Origin: Micromussa lordhowensis
Lineage: Eukaryota > Cnidaria > Anthozoa > Scleractinia > Lobophylliidae
Assembly (NCBI GenBank): GCA_964020085.1
Contig: OZ026595.1
Span: 18,774,153-18,838,152 of the forward strand
Reading direction: 5' to 3'
Length of the DNA stretch: 64,000 nucleotides
The position numbers and the translations under genes were made by a program. This document shows positions 8,753 to 23,534 of this stretch, piece by piece; the first letter of the stretch is position 1; each line of letters begins with the position of its first letter. Below the pieces are notes generated by a model that was not told the origin of the DNA, ran no database searches, and worked only from the letters and a program-made list of their open reading frames with translations.

Positions 8753-11700
8753 AGGCTGCTTTTATAATGTTGCCTGTCTCTATGAAATGTACAGTTTATT
8801 TTAGAATCTAATTAAACCAATGACTGTCCGGAACCTCTATTTTTATTCGTCTGTTACGTTTTGTCGGACCAGGGGCATTTTTTTGGACCTATCATTATTT
8901 ATTGCGTGTTTTTCGTGCATAGACCGCGTGTGAACGCGTACTCGTAAGGCTAAATATGCGTGTGATCCACGCGCGACTTCTCTAAGTCTCGCGTTGCGTC
9001 AAACCTTTTACGGCTTTCTCTATTTCTCTATTTCTATACAACAAGAAGTTAGCTGCCTAGAACAGGCGGGGAAGCACGTTGAGGATATAAACAGAACAGT
9101 GATTTCTATTTCAAGCTATTTTCGTTTGCTTTGCAGAAGTAAATTTGTTTTTGTTGTTAATGATATCTGCAAATTTTTTTTTGCTTTCAATTTAATCCTC
9201 TTTTGTCTAATCCAAAGTTCAAAGGTCTGTTTTTGTCGCCAAATCTTGCTTGTCCATCTGTCCGTTAATTAGTTGAGCAGAGGTTACTAAATCATTATAC
9301 CGATAGCTAGCTTTCAAAAGATAAATTATATTGCCCCGGTTCTGTTGTTTCGTTTGCTATGATTTTCTTCCCATATTGTTAACTGTTATAAATAAATATT
9401 GTAGGCAAAAGGGAATTGGGGTCAAGTATTGTATAGGGTACATGGAGAGATGTTCACCCCTGGGCTGAGTACAGCATAATAATCTCCTTGCATTGAGAAA
9501 AACTGATATAAGAGCAAAGCTGCGAATTTTATCAAGGTCATAATAGGTGTTCCTCGCGCCTATTTGGCAACTTTAGCTGTCGGCAGAATGCGAGAGACCA
9601 GCGGGATGGTATTCACCTTATTAGGAAGAATAATGGTGGAGGAGGGGTACTGTTCTGAGTTACATCCTATTCCAAAATAATCAGTGACTTTCCTACTTTT
9701 CCAAAGGACGTTTGTCCACATTTTATGTTTGGAAACATTTTCAAATTTGATTTCCTACAGGAAACGAATCGATCACCTCTAACTTCTTGCTCAGTGTGTC
9801 CTGCATTCTGTCCCCTCTCTATCAGGGCGCCGTGAAATTGAACTAAAAGCTTGTCACTCAAAGGCTTAAATGCTCGGCAGGAAATGTAGATATCGTGGAT
9901 TAACGAGCGGAAAACTCCAGGATACCCTTCACCTGTTCATTGCAAAAGCAATAAGCGGCAGCGAAAAATGTTACACTTGCAAGTGGACATGAGTTATTCA
10001 AGTTATTCAAGATTTCTGACCTACGCCGAAGCTCCTGCTATGGGGTCTGTTCTGATTACGAGTCTAGAATTCCCCTTTTTCGTCTTGTCTTTCTTGCAAT
10101 GAAATTATTATCGGGTGTCTGGTTAGTTTATTTTTTGATAAACATACTTTCGATGTCTTGATTGCTTCACATTTCTGCCCAGGGTCATCGCTTTGTCATC
10201 ATTGCTTTGATTAGCAAGTGTCGCCGATTGAATTTCGGGCGCTTCAGTTTTGGGGATCAGTCACACCGAACAATTTACTGTCTCGTCCAAGACGCGTATA
10301 ACTGCGTTTATGTTGCTGACACAAAGCGCGAATTGCTTTTGATGATAGCACCACGAGTCTGAGTAAAGGTAAGTTCTGGTTAGGACTAGTGCATATGATT
10401 GTATTAACATTTGTTTGTACTCTGAGGTGTTTCTAAGACACCTGAAACGTTTTCTTATGAAAGCGGACAGATTTTGAACTGTCCTGTCTAAGAGAAGAAT
10501 GAACTGAGGACGTTAACTTACGTTGAATCCGAAAATAATATTCAAAACGGCTCACAGTGATTGATTTTGCCTTCACGACACGGATTTGCTGTGAGTGGAT
10601 TCGACAAATCAACATGACTCTTGAGACTGACAGTGAAATTAGACAAAGATTGGAGAGAGAGAGCTAGAGATATCAAGCTGTGCCCTCGCTCTGACAACTG
10701 TGCAGTGTGAAACTCTGCTCCTTTATAGCTCTGCTGTGAAATCAACATGTACTAGCTAAATTTTCGTGGTGTTCGAAACTGCCTATGGCTCCGGCTACCG
10801 ATTGAGCTCTCGTTAATTTGGTTGCTTCCTTGTGATGATCCTTCAGTTCTACAAGACCTGTCTCAACAGGCAAGTCATGAGAATAAAGTACAGTGTATAA
10901 TCACCAAAGAGAACTTTGGCAATTGCTTCGATATTTAAACACATTCTCTCCACTTGTTCGACAAGAACGTCTGCACACAATTCAGTATAATTTGGTAGTT
11001 TTCATCAGCGGAATTGCTATAGTGGATAGGTTTCATACCCTGCTCGAGGAAAACATGGCTACCTTTGCATCCTCGGAGGTCTTGGAGAATTTATAATTGC
11101 AAATTTTGGATTCTCTCTTAAATTTGTTGATCCTGAAAAGTCGCACTGAGGAGGATCGATGAAGTATGAGTATGTACATTATCTATTTAATAACACATAC
11201 CATTACTGTGGGTGATGAACTCGGAGAAAAGGAAAAAAAAACTCATGTTTCTGTTCCACCTTCAGCGTTTAGACAATTCCGAGATAACAGCGAAAATATT
11301 GATTTCTCATTGAGTGTATTCGTAAACAGTCGACTTCGCATCCTTTGAGTTTATAGATATCTACAGGTATGCTAATTAATTTAGCCTTTAATCTAAATTA
11401 GAAAAACAAACAGTTTAGCGCCGAGGTTGCATTCAAACATTAATTTAAAATTAGTAACGCGATCTGTGGGTGGTTCTAGGGTCGATAAATAGCACATTAC
11501 TGATTTAGCCAGCTACACCGGCCGATATTAAAATACACAGCAGGAAACAAACGATACGAGCATTGTAAACAAAAACAAATTGAAAATGTACTGAAATTGG
11601 TTTGCCCAAAAATGAAAGCAAAAGCACATGCAACTGTGAGAAGTTGCATGACCTTAATAGCAGTTTTATGAAGCCAAGACAAGTGATGTGATTTCAAAAA

Positions 11701-13660
11701 CTGGAAAAATAAAGAAATCTTGTCAGTTTAAAACCGGCTTTGCTGCAGTATTTCTGGCAAGACCTCGTCAGACAAAGTGAAAAAGGTAACTCAACAGCTT
11801 TGGATTGGACGGCGTCAATCCTCGTGTAAACTCGTCATGAATTGTTAAGTTCACCGAACTTGCTTTGTCCTGTTCGTATTGCCGAGAAAGTTCAAGATAA
11901 TCTGCATGATTTGGGTGTTAAGTTCCGAATTTAATGAATGGATTTCCAGAGAGAGCTGATCAGACTAGGCCTTTCATTTATTATTACTGAGCACTCTGTT
12001 TAAGCCATTGACTAGGCAGTTTATTTTTAGATGATAAGAAACGCTATTAAATCACATCTGATTGGGTTTGCATATGCCGTGTTGAAAATAACGGAAATCA
12101 CTGGTTTGCGTGCCCCTTTGGTAAGGTGACTAAAGCTGTTCCTTATCTCTTGGATATTGGAAGCATTTATCTGAACGATGTTTTTTCTCCTTTCCGTATA
12201 ATTGAATTAAGACTGGACTGGACTAGTATACTGAGAGAATTTTGTCTGTTGGAATACTTCTAACAGATCCGCACTCAATTATATACTGAACACTCTTGGT
12301 TACATCAATGAGATTCTTTTTCCAGATGCATTGTTCTTGAACTAGAGCTAATAGCGTTAATCCAGGCGTTAATCAAAGTAAACGTGTTTACGGGAAAGCA
12401 CGTGACTGACATGGGAAAAATGTTACTCTAATCAGACTGACAGTAAAACATTTCATGCAAATGCAGTTGTAAGCAGTGACACACTAGATATAGAATATCC
12501 ACTCAGTCTAAAAAGATTCACATTAAATCTCTTACTCCAGGCAGTTTTGCAAATATATCATCAACTCAACTGCTGATTAATTGTGCTTCCCTTAATGTAG
12601 ATTTGGTACTTTTTACCGAGGGCAAAACAAAGTCATCATCTCCGGTCGTTGAAAGCGGCCAACACGACAAAACAATCTCGTGCCATACTGTTTGTATTTC
12701 AAACTTCTTTATTTATAATGCATTAGTTTTGCTTTTATGTCTTATTTATTTAGTATCAACGCACTCACTGACAAGGTACAATGTCATACAGTACACACGG
12801 TTATCAAAATTAGTAACACGCGAACGAATTCCAGCGCCCCGAGGCTTCCGAGACTAATTATCTGATTGTCTCAGTCGAAATTCGTTCGAAATTATTTTAT
12901 GTTGATCTTTTGGGCGACAATCGAAATTGAAGGCACACAGAAAAACGTTCTATTGCATGTCCGGTTACGAATTTTCACTGTCTTGTAACTTGCCAGTGAA
13001 AAACGTTCGGATACGTGGATTTAACTCAACTAAATAAAGCTGAGATTGTCGTACATAGGAGCGAATCACACTAATTCCGCAGTCCAGTCCAGTCTGTAAA
13101 AGCAGTTTTTTGTCAACGTTTGACGGAAAACCAAATCATAATTGTTGTTTATTTTCTTTACTTTGCAATTACTCTTGTTACCTTCATATCTGAGCGAAGT
13201 CACGGAACAAGCTTTTGCTATCATTTAGATCAACCAAAATATGAACGAAATGCTTTTAGCTCCAAAGTGGTTTGAATAGTTTTCGAGGAGTTAGATCATC
13301 AAAAACACATTTCTCTTTTTCCTGTAAAGACCATCTATTTATATTGGCTTTAATGACGTTTTAAGAAGTGATAGCGATGTTTGATGCAAAAGAGCGAGAG
13401 ATGATGGTTTCCTGATAAAGAATTTAATGACATCCAGGTTTTCGAAAACAGTCACGCCTCATGGCCAGTTTACTCCTGCAGCAGATTTTCACTCTCTTTG
13501 AGTCAGTGTTGCATTAATAATCTTTGGCTTTTGCCTGTGTTTTCTGGCTTTTATGAAAAGAATGGGGGAAATAAGAGTGTTGCCGAAAATACGTCGAAAT
13601 ACCATTCATCCTCTCTTTAAATCTCTTGAAGTTTACTCCTTGAGAGTTGTTTGAAGTATC

Positions 13661-15337
13661 TGATAGCCGTACATTAATTAGCTAATGATTTTTAAGTTCC
13701 AATTGCGTTGCATTTCGGCTGCATCAAAAGTAATTGAAGTGCTAGAAAACTGGCTGAAGACATTTTGAGATCGCGGGCTTGCCATTGTCAATATCAAAGA
13801 AGCTATGGCAGTTGCTTCATGGGCAAATTGCTTAGGATTTCTGCAGTATGGTGCTACAATGCAAAATTAAATCATTAATTTGCTCTTGGTTTTGCGGAGA
13901 ACAGTAAAAATAAAACCACTGATGAGCTGCGTGTCAGACGGTTCCGGCGCCTGATGAGACTATGTTTACCTGCAGGAGGAGAGATAAACAGTCTCAGCGG
14001 CCTTTCCCAAGGCATGGGTCGACAGATCATCAGCAAACATTTCATTTTTTGATCGGCCAGCTTTTCGGTCTAGTTGTGAGCTCTACACCCTCAAAGACAA
14101 CTGGAAAAGATCGAGGAGCTGAGTGGCACGGACAGTCTACAATAGGCTGTTTCGGGAATGGCACTATATTAAAAGATTTGTTTACAGATCAACAAGGCTT
14201 ACTGAAAGTATTTGGGACCAGGAAATAACAGTATCTAAAAAACTCATATTGCAACAAAATAGCCCTTTTCATGGTTAACTTTTTTAATTTGCATTACAAT
14301 ATAATCAAGGATGTATGTGAGGCAATTCCGGTTAAGTTTCTTGTTTCTGCCCGAAATTACCTCGCATCCTCTTATTGCATTGTAATACGAATGGGAGTAA
14401 TCGTGAAAAGGGCTATTGGCCAGCATTTTTCGACAGCAATAGCAATTCAAGTATAATTAGGTTTGGAACAATTATTTTAATGAATGCATCTACCCTGACG
14501 CCGTCAGCAAGGTTGATAGTGTTCAAGAACAGTGTCCTGCTTTCTTTGAACATTTTTTTGGCAGCTACGAGGTCACAACGAGCTTATTTATTCTTGTAGT
14601 TTAGTTCTTGTCTGCTGACAGCTATTTAATGGACTCTTTTTCATGCTGCATGCGCACTGTGCGGTCCATCGCTCGATCCTTGTGTTGGGATAAGCATCCA
14701 ATTGTTCGAGGTGGGCAATGAAGTAATCGTGCCCTGTGGGGCACTTATCTCGAAGGAAGGTCCGGAAAGCCGTAGCAAAATCTCAAACGTCATGATTACA
14801 GAGCTATTTTATTCACATCTTCGTAATATGAACAGAGGTTCCCTTCAAACAAGAAGTTTCAGGCGTATACACCTCTTGTTAATTTTTAGATACAGGTTAA
14901 CTAAAACTGGCTTTGCGGGCCCGAAAAAGGTTTCTTGCTTTCGAGAAATGATATTCGCGCACTCGAGATCTTACTGTGCGTGTCGCGTGTCTTCGTGTGC
15001 TACTTGCGTGTGATATGTGATTCACATTACGCGTGTCGAACTCGAATATTTTTCGAGTTCGAAATAACATACGCTTCGTTTAGTAGTCTGCATCGAACGC
15101 AGCTAACGGTTACTCTATGGCGTTGTCAAAAGCTTACTGAAACAAACTCGTGGCCATTTTAAACAATTTTGGTTAATTCCGGTGAAAATAGATGATGATA
15201 TTTAATAGTGAGTTTTTAGCGTGCGAGGCTCAAAATGTGTTCAGCTAGTTTCCTAGCACTTCAATTACTTTTGATGCGACTGAAATGCAACGCAATTGGA
15301 ACTTAAAAATCATTAGCTAATTAATGTACAGCTATCA
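13661..15337. repeat. Inverted repeat pair flanking 1.46 kb
   Basis: The left arm 13661-13769 and right arm 15231-15337 are nearly perfect reverse complements over about 108 bp. Shared words include TACATTAATTAGCTAATG and CCAATTGCGTTGCATTTC. The interior has only short frames (for example 13962-14228 and 14702-15013) with no recognisable domain. It could be a non-autonomous DNA transposon with long arms or two opposed copies of one short repeat. Confidence 0.75.
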
Positions 15338-18300
15338 AATAATATTTATCAACGAATGACCAGAGATCCCCAGTCTACAGAGTAGGCGAAGGCATTGTAC
15401 AAACGTGCATTGTTTGCTTACGATTCGGCCATCTGAGTTTATATGTACTTTTATTTTCTATTTTTCTTTCTTATAAATCTGAATAAACATGTATGTATGA
15501 GACGTAGACAATGGTGCGGGAAGCACGCCTATTCGCCCGCGGCTAATGGCTCGGTTTTAATCGAGTATCTACGGTTTTAATGGAGTATCTACAGTGCACA
15601 GTTTGAAGAAAGAAGATCTGGTGTGCAACATAAAAAAAGACTAACGAATCACACTAACTGACCAGAGCAGCAGTAGTAAGGCAGGGACAAAAGGTGGGAA
15701 TACCCAGTTCCCCCCAACTCGGACCCAATAGGCGGTCCCCTAGGGATGTCTTTAATAGATAGGAAATATATGTAATTGCTTTGTCACAGGGAGAAATGTT
15801 CTGGTGAGCTTTCCACGGAAATATATTGTCATCTTTTCAATCAACATCAACGCTTTTCACTTCAACAACCCTTCTAATGCCAAAAGAGTTGTAACGAAAA
15901 TTACAACTTGGTTGGTTCCCCCAGGGAATGGCAGACTCGATAGTGAAATTCAGGATTATAACTCCTATGGGGGAAGCGGCGTTCAGGTTTTTTGAACTTC
16001 AGCCGACTAATCAGACAGTTGGTTTCCTTCAGGCATGTATTTGATTAATTTAGTTTGGTCTAAGATGATCATTATCAAAGGGGATTTTCTCGGAATTTAC
16101 AAACAACGTGATGCTTTTTGTTATGGGAAGTCACAAATTAGACTTAACTTTGCTTCTTGGACGGTTCATGTGTACGATTAGAATTCACGCCAGTCATTTT
16201 GTCCACATGGTCAGTCTTCTCAAGGCGGAAAATTGTAGTTCCCAGGTTGATTTTCTCAACTGACATCTCAGATGGTTGCCGGTTTTGAGAATCTTGCATT
16301 TTGAATTTTCAAGAAGTTCCGTCCGCCGCGGGGGCATACAGTTTTAAGGCAGGAGTGTCGTTGCTAAGCTAGGCCACGGTTTTCATGCCGGTTAGAAGAG
16401 ATTGCGGCCTATTTGATATGTAACTTGCGTTCAGATTTTAAAGTAATTACCGGTTCCATGTTAAGGATGTTTATAGAATCGAACATTCGTAATAATCCGC
16501 GAGCTTTTTTCTGGTAAAAAAAACACGCTGCATCACATTTTTAAGAGGTACGATTGCCCAACATAGACACAGTGATGAACTTTTGCCAAAAAGGGAATAA
16601 TTTACACTAAATTCAGTTTTTTGCTTATATCCTGATTAAATTCAGCTGGTTGAGCTCGGCTATTTATTCTACGCAAAATTAGCACGTGTTTAATATCTAG
16701 AACGTCTCCTCGGTAGCAGTCCTAGTTGTCAGGCAGAGACAAGAATGTCATGACCAGCCCACACATTTGATCGTTATTCATATAGAAGAATAATATTTGC
16801 CGGCTTTCACGGTTATAGTTAATAAAAGTCGGCATGTCTTATCCTCGCCGTCACCCGCGCCAGTAAAGCACTAACTGTTGATCGCCAACGGACTCTGTGA
16901 TCGCGCCGTTGATTGTTTCTCATGTCATATTATGACTTATCAAACAATCTTACTAATTGGAAAAGGTTTCTTATAACAGTGTAATACACGATTCACGTGT
17001 AAAATCAGGTATATCATGGTTGGATATATATTATATAATTCATTCTTGACTTCAGAACATAACAGGTTGGTTGATTTGCACCTTAAACAGAACCGACCAA
17101 TATCAGCTAACATAACAATGACCAAGGCTGGTGAGTTATAAATTTTGCGTTCTGGGCGAATTTTAGAACGAGTGAGACTTGTTGTCTGAGCCATCGTTTC
17201 AGTCTCTTGGTTCAACTTTCATTACATTTCATTGCCAATAGTTTTTCAAGTTCCTTTCTTTTTAACTTGTTAATCACAGAGCAGCTGAATGTCGTGAACG
17301 AGATCACTTGTAAACAATGTTTTCGTTATCATAATACTGAGTATACGAGTCTATGCTTGAGCAACAGTTTTCAATTCTCCAACGTTTTATTAATTTGTCC
17401 TATTGAGGATCATTTTACAGGCGACTATACTTGACCGATGACCATATTTGGTCTCACGTTCTCTCCCGACAAAGTGTTTTTTGAACAGTAGTCGAAAACG
17501 CGGCTGTTGCCTTTAATTTGCCCTGGACTGGCGGTCTAGTGATATTGATCCGCAACGAATGAACTAAGCAATGGCAATGTGGAACCGGGCTTTTGTAAAG
17601 AGTCACCACCCAATATCTGTTCAGTTTGTTTACGTAATTTTCATTATCATGAGCGCTAACTACTTTGAGGTTCCTAATGTTAAATTGTTCATTTGTTTCG
17701 CGTGCTCACGTCTCTAAAGATTGCTTTTGTTAAATACTACATTTCACATTTGATTCGGCTTTTCTGTTAGAACAAGAGATTATGAATGGCTAGAGAGACC
17801 TTACTCCTAAGGTGATCCCTGAGAAATCCCAGGAGCCAATCCCAGGAGCCAATCCTTTAAAGCGAAATTTACTCACGTGAACAAGCCTTAAAACACATTT
17901 CAACGCGCGTTGCGTTGATGTGTTCGTGGAGGTGGTAGCAATAACCGCGGGAGGACTAGTGCTGGATACCTTACCTAAAAATAACTTGAGAAGATTACCT
18001 TAGGAAATAAGGGATATATGAGGGATTAAGGATGTTAGCATTCATTTTCTGTTGGTTATTTTTCCTCAGACAAACCACAACTGCATGCTTCTCAGCTGGC
18101 TTATAAATACACTCGTTATCCGAAATGTGACATCGCGGCAATGATTACTTTTCGTTTCTTATTGTACGTATTGTCATATGAGAATTTGATGGTAGATCAA
18201 GGCAATCTCCTGTGAGGGTGTGTTTTCACTATTGTTATTATTTTCGCACGTCTCCTCGACCACGTGAAATAATTTTAGGAGAATGTGATCACTCTTTAGA

Positions 18301-20099
18301 TCGATGCAGAGAGGATGATCTAGATTTTGCTTTTTTAGCTTGATTTCAAGCTGGACAGTTTTGTTTCTTAAGTTATAGAAGGCCTTTTTCATGAGAGGAT
18401 TTCCTACGGGCCAACTTTATTTACAGATCTGTTCATCGTTTTTTTTTTACAGGCTTTTATCAATCCCACTCTAACCGCCTATCTAAACAAGCTTTAACGA
18501 GAAACGTTTCTTAAAAGCTTGTTTGCCAGTGTCGTATCACTTGCATCAGCCTGAAAGAATGCCGAACCATTTAGTCAAGATATTTGCATTAAGGTGGAGT
18601 TTCTCAAGCTTTGGACATACATTAAGCTAACAGTTTTGTTCTGTCAGTTCTCTTCTCTTCGGTGATATTGATTCGCGGGTAAATTCGTAGTTTTATTTAC
18701 TTGTTATTTCCTTTTGATCATAGCAAAATATTTTCAAAATTAAAGTTCTATCAGCCTCGGCAAAGGATATTTATATATTGATGCTTGAAGACTATAAAAA
18801 AATCGAAGTCAAACAAGAATAACTGACAACAGGCAAGTGTATACATATTAATATTTAAGCAGCTGTATTAGATCAGATTGGAATACATTATCTTCGTGAA
18901 TTTGGGAATACCGTGCGTATCACACTTTTATAAATGTTCACAATAAACCTCCATTGAAAGCAGGACTGCAGCATAAGGCTTAAAATGGGAAAAGCAAACC
19001 AAACTCATCGAGAATTGCCATGGTGGAGGCCAAAGGTTCCCGCAAACGAGGAACTATTATTTTTTCCTAAAATTGTCACCTTGACGCGCGAACCGGTAAG
19101 CAAAACGTTCGAGAAAAACTTCATCAAACAGAATGTTTTTTGCAACAAATGTTGCGTTTAGCCGCAAACGAAGAAATATTAAAGGAAACATTGTTTTCCG
19201 CGACAAAGGTTTGACAACATTGTGTTCTCATTTGCGGGGGCCTTGAGATTTCGCCGGTGATAATGCGTTCAAACTATTTGTTCTAGTGGACGTGTGGTTT
19301 TGAGGGAATCTTGCGAGAGTGTGAGTGTGCACGCTGAGGTCACGTGTTCAATACAGATCGCCACAAAACCACTTATCCCGCAGACTTCAAATCATTCAAA
19401 CCTGCGATACAACACTGAAAAGCAACAACAGAAGTTTACAGACATGGAAAGTCCAAATAAACGGCGTTTTGTTTTTCAAGACAATCTTCATGTTTAAAGT
19501 TTATCTGGACGGGACTTTCGGTAAGTGAGCGCAAAACATTTATTTTAAATTGAATCTTGGACAAACGTAATACAAGAATACATAGGATATACACTTTTTC
19601 ATGCGCGACTAAGACAGATGCAAAATCGTTTTCAATACCGAGAACCTAGAAACCATAAAAGGAGGGAGCCATAATAATATTTTTTTCAAGAAAATAAAAA
19701 CGGGCTTCATGCCGAATCCTGGTACGATAAGATCGGAGAATAGATTGCCTGTAGGTGTGCTTTCAGGAAAGTATAGATCCCTGACCTAATACGCTCCGAG
19801 CATGCAATTACCATCTTGTTATCTTTTTTATTGTCCATTTCCCCCATAGTGAACTTTTTCATTGGCAGCTCACTGACACAGCTTGAAAAAAACAACAAAA
19901 GAAAATAACTAAAAACGTCCAAAGGTGTTGGGGAGTGCGGCCATAGAATCAGTAAAAAAAATTTCAAGCGCGATTTTCAAACCGAAGCAGCCAATCAGGT
20001 AGGCCGGTCTGTTCGAACAACATGGTGAAGCGAACAGTTAACTGGCAGAAAAAATAGGTTAAACTATTGTATTCCATGACGTTTTATTTATTCAATGAA

Positions 20100-20765
20100 A
20101 TTATCAGTAACCCAAGCTCAAGCTTGTAAAAGTTCATCAATGTTAAAAAGTATATAAAACACTGAACAGAACTATGCTAAAGTCGAGATTTCAAGTGCTC
20201 CGGAAAGGTTAGGCTTGAAGCGAAGTGAACGCCTTTATTTAAACAGGGTAGTCCCTTCAGGGCATATATAAAAAAAGACCTGCTATCAATGGGAGTTCTG
20301 ACTAATAAAGAGTAAGAAAGAGAAATAACTTAATTCACAAAGTTAAGAATAGCATATAAAAAAACAAATTTAAATAGCAAAAAGAGTGAAATTACGTTGA
20401 CAATCTATTAAAAATTACACAACCACTGTGATAAAAAGAACGTTTCGCGGCTTCTTTCAGTTTGCATACCCTCGGCAAATAAAGATAATAACTTTGCCTG
20501 GTGGCGAGACTACATAAGCTCTTGTGCAAAGTAAAATAATTTCTAAAAAATTGCGGGCATCTACCAGAAATACATTTCTTTACAAGGTTAAAAACATAAT
20601 CTTCACGCCTACATTGTTCAGGTAGAGTGCTCCGCCTTAGACTTGCTACTTCATTATCACTGTTTTTATTCATTTTGCAAATAACTGATTCTTGCGCACG
20701 TCTTTGAAGCCTCTCTAAGGACGAGGTGTTTCCCACGCCACAACAGTTCCAAACAGTGCTCGATT
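20100..20765 (-). pseudogene. 3' fragment of a non-LTR (LINE) reverse transcriptase
   Basis: Reading the minus strand from about 20765 down to 20392 gives the typical C-terminal end of a Jockey/CR1-type reverse transcriptase. Seen: a TVWNCCGVG-like motif, LERLQRRAQESVI, a stretch ending in a short PRVCKLKEAAKRSFYHSG-type tail, and a final FNRL. The reading frame is interrupted just upstream (stop near 20775), with no catalytic FADD-type core in the window, so this is a 5'-truncated dead copy. The sequence from 20392 down to about 20100 is its probable 3' UTR. Confidence 0.75.
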
Positions 20766-21683
20766 TAGTACTCTATTCCTGTGTTGCACTGCAGACTAAA
20801 AAATTGAAATTCACCAGTGTTAAACATCCAGTGCATCTATTAGGGGTGCTGTTTCAAGCTGTAACCAGGTTATGTAAACTCTCTGTTATCAGGCCTTACT
20901 TTCGTGATGAGTAGCGACGGCTGATAACACATTCGAATCCCGTTCTGTGATTTTTTAACTTGCTTCAAGCAATGAACTGATGATAAAATTAATCTACTGA
21001 CGACTGGGGTAATCTTGATAAACAGAGATTATAACTGTAATTTTTTATCGCCATTTTGTAGCCCTTTCAATTGTCATTTTGCTGTGCATATCAGCTCCAT
21101 TTGTCAACTGATGTTCAATGAGAGTCACGAAAAAGAAACGTCGCATTGGAACAAATTTTGCCCAGAACTTTTTCAGTAAGAAGAAATAACCCTCTCTTTT
21201 TATGCTCGCTCCGTAGCAAAACGACGACAATGGAAAGACTATAATACTCTGTCTTTATTTTATCCCTAGAAAATAGCTTTGGGCTGAAATATCATTTCGT
21301 GCCAGTTACATTATTGTTGTTGTTTTATTTTTCATTACGGAAACTTAGAAATCAAAGAACAGCTTTCGGCACCACGATGTCTAGGGTCTGTGGACAATGA
21401 ATATAAGCTGTGATTGGTCGATCGTAATCTTTGGAACCTAGGGACCAATCATTTGTCTGGTGTTCTGATTATGTTGAAAACTTGAGCTAAATCAGTGTCT
21501 GAGGGATGATTAATTCGCTCGGTACCTGGTGGCGACATAACAGTTCAATTTTACTCAGTTGTTTAGGTTGGGGCAAATTTAGTTATTGCTCATTGAAATG
21601 ATGTTTCACATACGGAAAAGCTCTTTGTCTACCTATAGTACTTATCAAAATGAAGGAGTCTGGTACAAAGAGAGAGGAAGGCC

Positions 21684-21900
21684 TGGGCCGGGTTGTTGAA
21701 AGCCCGGTTAAGCTGACCCAGGGCTATCGATAATTTTGAGCTTGAATTTGCAACTGTTTGGTGAGTTTTTTCTGTTTAGATTGTTTATCCTTCGGTTTTG
21801 AGTTTGAATAATCTTTAACTACCCAAAACACACGCAGTGAAAAACATATTTAAACAAGAAAAATTAATACTTCGGTTAGCTTTTAATCCTGGCCTTGTTG
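21684..21900. repeat. Interspersed repeat, copy 1 (family shared with 60411-60640)
   Basis: Both copies begin CTGGGCCGGGTTGTT...AGCCCG (CCTGGGCCGGGTTGTT), pass through a GTGAGTTTT/GTGAGATTTT block, and approach the far end with TTCGGTTA...TTTTAATCCTGG. The two ends are partly complementary, which suggests a MITE. Confidence 0.65.
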
Positions 21901-23445
21901 TTAAATAATTTGCCAAAACAAAAACTTGAAACAAAAAGAAAACTCACAAAAAAACATCAAGAAGCAAGACCGAAACCCTTACTCCAACTGTGTCAAAAAG
22001 GGGTTTTGCATGAATCCATAACGCGACCAGAAGAGATGTAAGAGGCCTTGGGAACCTGTCATAGTTTACTGACTTGCTTAATCCCTTTCGCCACCTGGAA
22101 GATGAATAATTTACAGATGACCAAAAATAAAATGAAATTAAAGCGATTGCTGCTAAGCATATAGGTGAATTACGCGAATTATTAAACCGAACAAAGCTCC
22201 GTTATAAAAATAGTTTGTTAATTTGTGGACAAATCGATAATTTCTACAGATGTCAAATTTATTTTCTTTTCACTGCTATCGTAATAATTTTATTGATCAA
22301 TTCAGCAAATGCAAATTAGTAAAGCTACCCGACAAACTACAGCTTCATAGATCATAATTATCAATATGTCTACTTCGAATGACTTTTTCTGGTTATACAA
22401 CTGTGTAATTTGTGTACTATTAACGACAGAAACTGCGATACCATTAAGGCCAGTTTCTGGAGGGATAACTTACTAACAAGGGACCATGATCCCTTGTTAC
22501 AAATGAATACCACTGGGCTGGTTGTTGTATTCATTCATGTGCGGCGGTCAGGATCCTAAAGGAAACCATGATCCACTTGCCTTTGCTTTTGTGAGGTGAC
22601 ATTAAGAGAGATTTCAGGAGTGCACTGGATGTTACAGCTAACCAATCAAAAATCGAACAAGCCAGCGTTTATTTATGTAGAAACTCGACACAAAAACAAC
22701 GATTGCTGCCAAAAAAATAATTATAATAATAAAAGAAAAACAATTTTGCCGAAAAACAGACCACGAAAATTTCGTCTTTTTTACTTATCGCAGCAAGAGT
22801 GTTACAGAGAGCCTCATTAAGCATCATTAGGTCTGCAGTGGCGAAATTCTAATGGATTTTCTGCTCATTAACTAATTGCTTTGAAATTTATATGCTGCTG
22901 TGCCACCTATTTAAGATAGTCTATTAATAAACGTTTGCAAATAAAGTGTTCTGTCTTATTTCAGAATACTAGAGTCACTCTTCACATTTGAAAATATCTG
23001 ATTCAAAATGCATTTATTTAGTTATTTAACTTATGAAGCTATATTTTCAGAATATCTGCAACATGTTTTTATCATTCCGTTTTTCGATACTCTTCCGGCT
23101 AAGAATGGTTATTGTTTTGAATGGACTCCATTAAGTTAACCCGTCGGTTTTGGTTTTTTTTGATGGGATGGTTTTACGCCATGCCATAGATAATCGTTTG
23201 CAATTTCTTGAAATAAAGGCCCTCTGATAATCAGTTTTGTCAAATGATCTGAATGTTTTTTTATCTCTTTCTATCTCTGCATGTGATCATTATCTTTTCA
23301 TGGTCCACAGCACCTTCTAGTTAAACCCATTGTTTTCAACGCTTTGTTCTGCTCGAGTGGGAAGTCGTAGCGGACCATTTAACGACTATGTTTACCTTTC
23401 GTTTATGTGAAGTGCCATCTGCCACAACTGGCGCATACTAATGAC

Positions 23446-23534
23446 TATATAATGGCTGCGATATAAGCAACATTTAATCTCGGCCCCTCTTGGTAATTTG
23501 CCAGAGTCGTCATTCCTCCAAAAGGAAAAAAGTG
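23446..23534 (+). promoter_or_regulatory. Possible TATA promoter and non-coding first exon for the downstream GPCR
   Basis: TATATAA at 23446-23452 is followed about 80 bp later by a consensus donor (GTG|GTAAGT, GT at 23535). The GPCR at 28379 needs an upstream exon because an acceptor (TTCTTGTAG, 28338-28339) sits 40 bp before its ATG. The link between the two is inference. Confidence 0.25.

Larger units (their letters stand above)
6546..20100. other. 13.5-kb intergenic region without a supported gene
   Basis: All open frames are short (under 105 codons), lack splice-flanked family motifs, and look like chance. Contents seen: a poly-G tract near 6707-6732, a 32-bp exact tandem duplication at 8689-8752, a 24-bp palindrome at 8646-8672, and the inverted-repeat pair at 13661-13769/15231-15337. 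A regulatory or non-coding RNA role cannot be judged by reading. Confidence 0.6.

Noticed and set aside
20392..20736. Independent 114-aa host gene on the minus strand
   Set aside because: The sequence matches the C-terminal end of LINE reverse transcriptases and is preceded by a stop, so it is a retroelement remnant.
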